DNA from: Buxus sempervirens
Taxonomy: Eukaryota > Streptophyta > Magnoliopsida > Buxales > Buxaceae
Length of the DNA: 64,000 nt
Assembly (NCBI GenBank): GCA_947561395.2
Contig: OX387193.1
Coordinates: 16,810,534-16,874,533 of the forward strand
Direction: 5' to 3'
Part shown: positions 55,967-64,000 of the stretch, one piece after another
Layout of the letters: the number at the start of each line of letters is the position of its first letter
Numbering within the stretch: position 1 is the first letter of the stretch
The notes under the pieces: generated by a model
Told to the model about the DNA's origin: nothing
Seen by the model: the letters and a program-made list of their open reading frames with translations, nothing else
The model's database searches: none
Made by a program: the position numbers and the translations under genes

Positions 55967-56358
55967 GTCATTATAGACATAGTTGATACTTTACCGATAT
56001 TTGCTTGCTTGTCTTGAATGTGAGTATGGCTAGCGCTTATTCATTATCACTGGATAAGTTAGATTGCTGGACTGAAGTATTTTGGGATGCATTTACGAAG
56101 ATATGGTGTCCCCTAAGGCTCCTTATATTCAAGTTCACGTCTTGGATGATATTGGTGGTGTGCTTCTCAGCACTCAGTAGGCCAACATTGCTCGCCACTC
56201 AATGCACTTTCTTAAGTAGACTGATGCCAAGCAATACATCTCACAGGTCAGTCACCCATTAACTTGTTGAGAATGAATTGTTTTGCATCGTTTGTGCCTT
56301 AAACATTGATATACTTGTCATTTATCTATAGGCCTTGATGGAGGAGCTCACGGGGTGA

Positions 56359-57429
56359 TTTTCAGCTTCATTAATTTGTCGTGGCCAAACAAAAGTTTTA
56401 ACAATGGAGCAACAATATTTCCATGCATTATTAGGAAGTATAATTTCTGATTTTCACTCTCAGACTTGTGGCTGTAGAATTATTCAGAGATCGAGTCGCA
56501 GGTAGAGAGGTGCCGATTCGTCAAGAGCAAGGCACAGAATCGTGGGTTTGGATTAAAGAAATGCCCTTACACATTATCATGAAGATTCATCAATAAAAGT
56601 ATACAATAATCAAAATGCCTCAATTTTTTTAAACTTAATAATCAGTTGCAAAATTGTCCCCTCTTTGTCTATCTCTTTCTTCATAACACCCAGTTGGTCA
56701 ATATATTTAAGCCAGTACCTTCAGAAACTGATATTTAATGTAAATACTGGCTGGCATTTGTACGATTATTCTGGGATTTGAAACCTTCATATAGATTTTT
56801 GTTAAAACTTGAATTAAAAAATTAAAAGCTTAAGACGTTAATTATTCCACTGTATGGTTTGTTATCTGATTAGGTCAGACCACCACCAACTTTGGAGCCA
56901 TTCCTCTCAGACCTTCATTCCTTCTCTTGTTTTAGTCTCCAATAAGATTGATACGCGTACTCTTAAATTATTTTAAGAATTTTAATGCAAGGGAACGCTT
57001 GCAAATTCAAGGAGTATATGTGTATAATCTCAATGGAGACTACAAGTAGAGGACCCAAGATGTGAGAGGAATTGCTTCCTGAACGGAAAAGCATGGTCAT
57101 GACCCACTTTGAACAAATTCTAATTTGGATTAAACTCCAGTCGAAACTTGCTTTAAATTACGCGCAACCTACAATAGAAAAGGAGTTGCCTTAAACTCTG
57201 AATAACATTAACGTTTAGTGTACACCTTAAGCTTGATTATGATGATACTTTCCACAAACATCATGTCATCTAGATTCACCTTCTTCAAAAACCTGTGGGG
57301 TCCCAAAGTCAGAGATTGTACGCTCAAATTATGAGTTCAATAATATGTCTGTGACATTCTGATCCTACATTGGTTGAAAGCCTGGTAAGGTATAAGGTTT
57401 AGGAAGAACACTTAATTCAGCGAGGCGCT
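56359..57429. other. Stretch without recognised genes
   Basis: Between the PSF1 end and the kinase remnant only A/T-rich sequence with short random frames was seen. Confidence 0.3.
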
Positions 57430-57683
57430 TTTTGGGAACAAAACCATGCAGGTTTAGGTCCAAAGTGAACAATGTCTCGATGGATTGGGTTGTTACAATG
57501 TTATTCCCTAATAAAGGACGATGCACTATCACTGGTGTTGTGTGCGGTCATTTAGCAGGTAACACAAAGCTTTGGGAAACCACTATAATGATCTTAACCT
57601 CCTTCCCCAATCGAGCATCCTTGCTCTGTTCTCTGCATACAAAAAATTCCCTAAGCTACCCTTCTCCACATACTCCATATAAG

Positions 57684-60437
57684 TGTGAGACACGGGAAAA
57701 AATCACCGGAATGATCATCTCTCCGTCAACACACGGGCTCGACATAAAATGTGGGAGAGTCGCTACCATTCAGAATTGTGAGGTGAGAATGGACACCAAA
57801 AGATTCAAAAATAATCAAAAAGGGTTAAAAAGGAAATTCTAGGGTAAAAAATAGCCCTACTTGAAAATCAAATCCAGAGATGGGTAAGGGGATTAGATTA
57901 TGAACGGGGGAAGGTGTTAGGCACCCCCATTCACCCACACAAGGTGGTTGCCAAGTGCTATTCATGCTAAAAGAAAATAGAAAGCTTGCTAAAAAAAATC
58001 ATGAAAACCTTGAAAAAGGACAAATATATGATATCTTCACATGAAAATCCAAATGAATTCCAGATCTTCTCTTATGTTAATATCACTTCTGGAATATCAT
58101 AAAAAATGGAAATCAAAGCAAAAGTTATTCAAAACCAAGTTGAGGCAAATTCGGTAAAAGTAATGCCATTTGTTTGGAAATCATTCAAATCCCATTTTAA
58201 ATTGATCCAAACCAACTCCATTTGAAAGATTATTATAAATAAGGGACTCATGCAAAATTTCAAGTCAATCCGGTTGAAATCCTAGGAGTTATGCTCCTTT
58301 AAAGTTGCTGCTGGGGATGATTAAAAGCAACAAGTAGGCAACTTTGGAAAATCACCTAGAAAAATCTACTCCATAGAAATCCGTGAAATTTGGTGTCAAT
58401 GAAGTCTGTATGGCCATCTTTCAAAAGAAACTAGCCTCATACAAAAACTCATTCGGATGTGCCTTGGGTGATTTCCCGAACAGGCCCCGAGGATCACAGA
58501 TTTACCCAGAAAAGTACTAATGAGCAGCTTTGAGTAAATCTGTTACCAATAATTCAAATGGAGTCAAAAAATTATGAAACCAACTGGATTTAAAAATAGA
58601 CTCATAAAGGAGTGCCCAGAAACAAAAATCATTCGAATCAGACTTAAAACGAACACATGACGCTCCGTCGAAGTGACAAGTTCTGTATTTGAACCTGAAC
58701 TGTCCAATCAACTTCGACAGAGAGGTGTCAAAAATCCGCTTGATAGAAATTAATGAAATTTGGTGGACATAAACTAGACAGCCTCACCTTTCCCCTGGTT
58801 CTAGAATCACTCCAAATTCATCCGGACGATGAAGTTATGAGTGTCCGAAGTTAGGGTACAGTTGCTGTCAAGTAAAGCCCATTTTGGGTAAAACCAATGC
58901 AAAAATGTGACAAAGTGTGTGCAATTCGTGCAAGATGAATCCAAATCTTTTAAAAACCATTTCAAAACATTCCAGAATTGATTGAGGCCATTTATTTCAG
59001 ATTTATCACAATAAATGCGATAAACCCAAAATATGAGCCTATCCCGCCAAAATAGTGATATGTATGTGCAAGTGTGAAAAACCAAACAAGATCAATAGCA
59101 TGCATACATATTCATCAAAATAAGGTTCTAAAACAGCCTAGGGTTCCGTTCCATTATCGTTTCCCTCAGTTCTCTCTCCCCGTTAAACACGGTTCTTCAA
59201 GATAATTAAGGGTACTTTGAATATAAAACGGTTTACAATCAATCAAAAGGCTTTATGCTACATAGGTTCTAGCACTAGGGTCAATCCCCAGTCTCGTTTC
59301 TCCTAGATCTCGCCTTCACGTTTTACGGCTAGGGGGAGTCTCGAGATACTTTGAGCCGGGGAAGGATTTTCACACACATAGAAGGCCTTATTCTACAGAA
59401 AGGTAGAAGAAGAGATCTAGATCTAGAAATATAAAGATAGAAAACAAAAGAAAAGTTTGAGGCTTCCCTGGGTTCTGGATGCACTTCCGCAGCGGTTTCC
59501 CTCTTCTCTTGGAGTTCTTCTTGGCGAGAATTCAAAACAAGAGTTAATGGCCATTTGCTTAAGGAGGAGCCTCCTATTTATAGGCAAAGGCTAGGGTTGT
59601 TGGTAGACACAACTTAATGTCTAGAACCCACCAACCTTAACCCTAAGGCTGTTTCCGAGATTTCCCCTCATTTAATGAAGGATATGATGGTAAAAAGTGA
59701 TTTCTCTCGGAAAACCCTAATTTTTAAGCAAAACTTATGTATCCGGCATATCAGGCCGGATACACAAGGGCTTTAATGTATTCGGCCTATGATGCTGGAT
59801 ACACTAAAGCTTCCTTGTATCCGGCCTTTTCCACCGGATACAAAGAGGAGTACTTGTATTCGGCCTGAGTTGCCGGATACAAGGAAAAAAGCCTTTTTTC
59901 CAAATTTTAACACAGGCAATACTTATTTACATGTAATATCGTTTAATTTTTTAATCTCCATTTACTTAAGATATTACATGTAAATAAGCAAACACCCCCC
60001 CATTTGAATCCATTAAAAATAGTTCCAGACCCAAATTCCAAGTGAATAAAAAGTCAACTTTCCAGTTCTTGGCAAAATTCCGATTTTTCAGGTATGGAAA
60101 AAAAGGTTCAATATGTTAAAACCAAGGTATTCGTCAAGATTTAAAATCTCAAAAAATTCTTTTATGCAATAACATGGCTAAAAACCTGATTACCGGGAAA
60201 AATTATCTTGAAATCTGGCTTTAAAAAATATTTCATTTTCTGGGGTCAAAAGTCAACAAAATTCAACCGGAAAAAGTTTGACTTTGCACAAAAGATTGAA
60301 TTCGGGCCTTTTCCTTTATGGTTTTGGATTCAAATGGGTTAAGTATCTCAAACCCAATGCAAAGAATTGAAAATTCCAATAAAATATTTCTCTCCTTCAA
60401 GATTTATCAAAAATCGTGCAATTTTGGGGTGTCTACA
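57684..60437 (-). mobile_element. Solo LTR, Tat/Ogre-like Ty3 retrotransposon, perfect TSD
   Basis: On the minus strand the 2754-bp unit starts TGTAGACACCCCAAAATTGC (60437) and ends CGTGTCTCACA (57684). It is flanked by ATAAG at 57679-57683 and 60438-60442. A TATA box (TATAAATA, near 59582-59574 on the minus strand) and four upstream dyads mark the promoter. GTAGCGACTCTCCC and GGTGTCCATTCTCACC near 57.75-57.8 kb are family words shared with the copy at 63250. No internal gag-pol remains. Confidence 0.93.
59573..59880 (-). promoter_or_regulatory. LTR promoter with four dyads and a TATA box
   Basis: Four 25-bp dyads lie at 59739-59763, 59778-59802, 59817-59841 and 59856-59880, with an exact 39-base period. 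Each is GTAT(C/T)CGGC, seven bases, then G/C-C-(C/T)GGATAC (the inner base pair varies). On the minus strand they sit 160-310 bases upstream of the TATA box at about 59582-59574. The spacers vary while the arms are kept. Confidence 0.75.
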
Positions 60438-60899
60438 ATAAGAATATGGAACCCCAAGTTGAACCCAACCCAAACAGCTTTACAATATTCTGGTGCCTTA
60501 TTTCTATCAGTGTATGTAGTTCTGAAGACTCTAGATTTTCAAGTCCTTTTTCATCAATTGACGTGTGCTGATACTTTATAGCACAGATGTCACCATTAGA
60601 GAGCATTGCTTCATACACACTTCTTTGTCCACCCTTCCTTATGCAATACTTCTCATCAAAATCCTGACTCAGTGATGATATCCTTAAACGCCACATTCCC
60701 TTTATTAGTCCATATTGAGAACGAATTTTCATCTCCTGAACCATTGTTCTGTTCATCCAAAATAGCTTGGCGTACTAAAATAAATGAGAGATTGTAAGTG
60801 TGAAAACTCACACTCCTTATATGGCAAATGTTTGACAAATTATATCCTCTAATAATCTTCAAGATGTGCAGAATCAAAATATAAATTCTATGAATTTAG

Positions 60900-61970
60900 T
60901 AAAAAGGAAGGTGAGGCTACCACACAGCTACCACGCCGCTGGTAGCTCAAGGAAATGTAAAGATTTCTAAAGAAAGAACATTTCGTAAAGGCACTTGCAA
61001 GGAACAACGCCGCTACCACTCCGCTGGCAGCACATAAGTGAAATAGCACTTTGAAAGTAAAGCACGCTTACCGGCTTCGTAAGGCGACGCCGACACGCCG
61101 CTGGTAGCGCAGAGCAAGATTGAAGAATCTACAAATCAGCTGTGCACATGCTGTGTTCCCTCCCGCTAGCAGCGCGCTGGCAGCGCGCCCTTAACTGAGT
61201 CTTTTGGATTTGAGCGGGACTTGAGTTCGCTTCCAGCCATCTACCCCGATCGCAAGGCGACGCCACCAGCGCTCGATGCGATCTGAGTTTTCTTCTTTAA
61301 ATAGACGAGTTGTATTTGTTTTTCAGATGACTTTTTTCTTTTGGTTAATTCGATTTGGATCTTGAGGTGTTCGAGATTCAATCAATTGATCTTTAGAGAG
61401 TCGGTGATCGAGTGAGGGGGAGATCTGAGAGAGATCACCTGGAATTGAAGTTTGAGGATTCTTCTTCATTTCGGAACTTCACTTGATCGTATGATCTCCT
61501 GGATTGGTGATCGAGCTTATTGGATGCATAGGTGGATTCCTATTGCATTGGATCATCTCAGTGGACTCTGAGGTGATTGTCACGATCTGGATTGATCGTG
61601 AATTGCAGCTTGTGGATTCAAGTTGTGTTGCAGTTCGTGGATTCGAGCTGTGGATCTGGATTGATCATAAATTGCAGCTTGTGGATTCAAGTTGTGTTGC
61701 AGTTCGTGGATTCGAGCTGTGGATATGGATTGATCGTGAATTGCAGCTTGTGGATTCAAGTTGTGCTACAGTTCGTGGATTCGAACTGTGGATTGCTGTT
61801 GAGTGAGTTCAATTGTAAAGGTTAAGTGTGTTTTTCCTTTGTAATTGCTTTTCATTCAATAGTGAAGATTCTAAGGGTTAGTCGCCTCATATAGACTCGA
61901 GGTTTTTCCTGGATCTGGATTCAGGTTTCCTTGTATAATTTCTGTGTGTTTGTTTCCGCTTTGTTAAGAT
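60900..61970 (+). mobile_element. Probable copia-type LTR (right part clear)
   Basis: 61850-61960 has GGGTTAGTCGCCTCATATAG, GGTTTTTCCTGG and TTTCTGTGTGTTTGTTTCCG, the R/U5 style of many plant copia LTRs. A TATA-like TTTAAATAG is at about 61296. 60.93-61.18 kb repeats ACGCCGCTGG/CCGCTGGCAGC words. Exact ends and target duplication were not found. Confidence 0.45.
61588..61794. repeat. 69-bp tandem triplication
   Basis: Three head-to-tail copies (61588, 61657, 61726) begin TGGATTGATC and contain AATTGCAGCTTGTGGATTCA. They are over 90% alike. Because 69 is a multiple of three, two plus-strand frames stay open as 23-residue repeats, but this is a consequence of the repeat and no protein is claimed. 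Confidence 0.93.
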
Positions 61971-62159
61971 CATAATTGTTGTAGATCGAGGACCTGTAGA
62001 GTAGTCTCCTACTCTTTCAGAGATTACAAACAAGATTAATGAGTACGATAGAAATCTTGTTAAGAACCCTATTCTGTCATCTAATGGGAGAACGAGAGGC
62101 AATTTGACCATTTAACATCCACATACTAATAGCGTCATGTGAGAAGTAATGGCTAGGGG

Positions 62160-62638
62160 AAGCTTCGACAGGAGGAATTTGTAGAGACTACTTGGGTAGA
62201 ATGAAAGGCTGCTTTGCATTATGTTGAGGCTATGATTGCTTTAGAAGGTATCAAATTAGCTTCATCTTTGGGTATTTCTCACCAAATTCTAGAATGCGAC
62301 TCCCACTTATCAAGTGATTCTGGTAATTACTCTTGGAAAATTAGCGGCATTCTGAAGGAGATAAAGAACAGGTGTTTCAATTTCCAGTCAGTTAATTTTG
62401 TGCATGTATTCCGAGAGGTCAATCATGTGGCTGATACTCTCACAAATTTTGTATTAGATGCATTTTCCTGCTGGTGGGTTAATAAGCCCCCTCCTTTTTT
62501 AATCTTCTAATCTCTTGGATGATGCTAGAGGTGGACTTTTTTGTAATATCTATTACTTAATATATTTCAACTTTTTATAATATCTATTACTTAATATATT
62601 TCGTTGTTTTTCGATCACCCACAAAAAAAAAAACAAAA
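62160..62638 (+). mobile_element. 5'-truncated LINE fragment (RNase H) with target duplications
   Basis: The plus strand reads GGICRDYLGRMKGCFAL, then after a frameshift VEAMIALEGIKLASSLGI, ECDSHL, and HVFREVNHVADTLTNFVLD to a stop at 62508, the C-terminal half of a plant-LINE RNase H. A tail of A11 plus AAAAAG ends at about 62638. The flanks AAGTAATGGCTAGGG (left, about 62143-62158) and AAGTAACGGCCAAGGG (right, about 62637-62652) are probable target duplications. Confidence 0.8.
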
Positions 62639-62815
62639 AGTAACGGCCAAGGGTTATATGGAAATTCTTAAAATTTGGAAGGATGTTAGTGATCACTTTA
62701 AAAACTAAAGGGGTATAAATACCCTCGTGTTAAATCTTGAGGGGTCTAAATATAATTTTCCCAAAAAAAATCTGGGGTTTGCATGTGAACCCCTGTTTTT
62801 CTAACTCATTAGGAA

Positions 62816-62940
62816 AAACCCTAAAATTTCTTAAGGCCCAAAGCCTTCCTTCCTTCCTCCTTTGTTTGCTGGGAACAAATTAGCAGAGGAGCATAGAAAG
62901 GAGAACGAACCAGGTACGCCCCCGCCCCATCCATCCCCGC
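62816..62940 (+). promoter_or_regulatory. Telo-box/site II promoter-like start region with donor
   Basis: AAACCCTAA (62816-62824) is a telo-box and AAGGCCCA (62833-62840) contains a GGCCCA site II core. The pair is typical of ribosomal-protein and translation genes of plants. A leader follows and an AACCAG/GTACGC donor occurs near 62912. The rest of such a gene is not visible; an LTR begins at 63250. Confidence 0.4.
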
Positions 62941-62944
62941 CTTG

Positions 62945-62946
<2 letters not shown>

Positions 62947-62977
<31 letters not shown>
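62947..62977. repeat. (CT)15 microsatellite
   Basis: An uninterrupted CT run of about 31 bases lies just after the possible donor. Confidence 0.95.
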
Positions 62978-62981
<4 letters not shown>

Positions 62982-63249
62982 CCGTTTAAGAAGAAAATAA
63001 TTTTCTTGTCCGACCCTGAAATTATAAAACCACTTTGAAAACCCTAGATCTGTCACCCCGTTCCAGCCGAACACTGTCAGAGAAAAACCAACAAGACATA
63101 CAAGTATTATTGTTATCATTATATCAGTTTGGTTTTCAACCAGAATCACTCTATTGATTATAATGACATATTGTGGTAAAACCATGGAAACTGTTAACTG
63201 ATTATGTTGAAAATTGCTCATCAAATATGCAATTTCATTATATTCTTCA

Positions 63250-64000
63250 TGTGAGAACATGGAAAGTCACCTACGTGATCTCCTAATCATCAGACGGGAT
63301 TCACAAAATTATGGAGTAGCCACCATTCAAGTTAAGGTGTGAATGGACACCAAAGTGAGCATAAAAAGAACAAAATAGAGCTTAGGTAGCTCTAATTCAT
63401 GGTCTAATCCAGAGATCAAGTAAGGGGGTTAGGTTATGAGTACGGGAAGGTGTTAAGCACCCCTACTCATCCACACAAGGTGGTTGCCATATTCTATTCA
63501 TGCTTAATATACTTGCAAACAAAAATACTCAAAAGTAACATGTAAAGTAAACAAATAGATGTATGATTCCTCCATATGAATAGTCCAATAAATCCTGGAC
63601 TCTTTCTATGGATATATCACTTCTGGGACTTCATGATTAAGTAAAAAATCAAGGTAACACTTCAAGAAAATCAAACTAAAATAAATCTGGAAAAATCAAC
63701 TCAAGATTAAACCATTTAAACTTGGAAAACTCAACCAACCATAAATCATTCAAATCAAACTCAAATTGAGTGAAACCAAAGCCATTTGAGAGCTTATATG
63801 AAGAACAAGACTCAGTGAAAATTTCAATTAAATCCGATCGAAATCAAAGAAAATACATTTGCTCAAAATTGCTTTTGTTGTAAAACAGTAAAAACGGTGA
63901 GTAGGCAACTTTGAAAGCTTATTCGTGGAGGTTGACTACATATAAATCCTTGAAAATTGGTGTGAATGAAGTATGAGGTACCATATTTTAAATAGAATAG
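63250..64000 (-). mobile_element. Second copy of the Tat/Ogre-like LTR, cut by window edge
   Basis: From TGTGAGAACATGG at 63250 the sequence parallels 57684 onward. It shares GGAGTAGCCACCATTCA, GAATGGACACCAAA, AAGGTGTTAAGCACCC and CACACAAGGTGGTTGCCA in the same order. Orientation is therefore minus. The two copies are clearly diverged. The U3 side lies beyond the window. Confidence 0.8.

Larger units (their letters stand above)
49475..56358 (+). pseudogene. PSF1: GINS complex subunit PSF1 gene, broken
   Basis: Exon 1 (49475-49549) encodes MYGRKASELLKELSCSESGQ plus LKAFN, the conserved PSF1 N-terminus. Near the other end, 56097-56246 encodes DMVSPKAPYIQVHVLDDIGG, then VLLSTQ, a TAG, ANIARHSMHFLK, a second TAG, and TDAKQYISQ. 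It ends in donor GTCAGT, followed by a last exon 56332-56358 giving LMEELTG and TGA. These fit the C-terminal B-domain of plant PSF1. The middle exons were not found. A LINE (50.1-55.36 kb) and a TRIM (55535-55966) occupy the span. PSF1 is part of the CMG replicative helicase; two in-frame stops and missing exons make this copy non-functional. Confidence 0.75.
57430..60790 (-). pseudogene. LRR-receptor-type protein kinase pseudogene, split by a solo LTR
   Basis: The N-lobe part (about 60790-60438, minus strand) reads FSIWTNKGNVAFKDII in one frame. After a shift it continues DFDEKYCIRKGGQRSVYEAM, then CAIKYQHTS (with the ATP-binding Lys) and TLIEIRHQNIVKLFGL. The part 57683 to about 57430 continues YMEYVEKGSL and LDWGRRL. 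The solo LTR 57684-60437 lies exactly between, and the host reading resumes after its target duplication. Two glycines of the GxGxxG loop are Arg (IRKGGQRSVY). Frameshifts and lost motifs after the hinge show the gene was dead or decayed. The sequence is of the MIK2-like receptor kinase type; the ectodomain is not in the window. Confidence 0.75.

Noticed and set aside
59739..59880. Dyads as part of an rRNA or Rho-type terminator
   Set aside because: They lie upstream of a TATA box in an LTR promoter region, and plant genes do not use such terminators.
61504..61825. Open frames of 100 and 82 codons with 23-residue repeats
   Set aside because: They follow from the 69-bp triplication, whose length is a multiple of three. 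No signal, domain or start context supports a gene.

Overview
This window is nuclear DNA from a flowering plant with a transposon-rich genome. The evidence is introns with GT..AG borders, plant-type L1 LINEs that carry a C-terminal RNase H domain, several LTR families flanked by 5-bp target duplications, hAT-type elements, a tRNA-derived SINE and a TRIM element. No tRNA, rRNA or CRISPR locus was seen. The species cannot be named from the sequence.

Layout. 1-2.9 kb is a decayed minus-strand LINE cut by the window edge. 5.2-14.5 kb is a stack of LTRs: two solo LTRs (6087-9728 and 9908-13261), each flanked by a target duplication, sit inside an older Ty3-type LTR whose promoter region carries three identical-architecture dyads. 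14.5-22 kb is mostly anonymous, with one exon-like remnant, a 20-bp minisatellite and a 3' LINE fragment. 22.1-27.5 kb and 38.3-47.7 kb are two direct copies of a composite repeat block. Between them lies the only gene that looks intact, a four-exon VPS55/LEPROT-type gene (32196-33672), then a SINE, a non-autonomous hAT element and an unusual GGTACC palindrome cluster (36571-36935).

The second block begins inside exon 3 of a cyclin-L gene fragment. It contains a 4.1-kb hAT-derived inverted duplication (40062-44181) with 2-kb arms, and a solo copia LTR (45846-46683). The first block preserves the empty site for both insertions. 49.5-56.4 kb is a broken GINS subunit PSF1 gene. A nearly full-length L1 LINE (about 50.1-55.4 kb) and a complete 432-bp TRIM (55535-55966) lie inside its span. 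57.4-60.8 kb is a receptor-kinase pseudogene split by a minus-strand solo LTR (57684-60437, TSD ATAAG), whose promoter region again holds repeated dyads. The right end holds a copia-like LTR with a 69-bp triplication, a LINE RNase H fragment with target duplications, a telo-box promoter-like start region and another LTR cut by the window edge.

Functionally, the host genes present (endosomal VPS55, replication factor PSF1, cyclin L, a kinase, and a possible UMP/CMP kinase exon) are unrelated to one another. All except VPS55 are partial or disrupted. The most notable objects are the hAT hairpin, which has the architecture of a natural silencing locus; the two LTR promoters with N7-spaced dyad arrays; and the GGTACC palindrome cluster.
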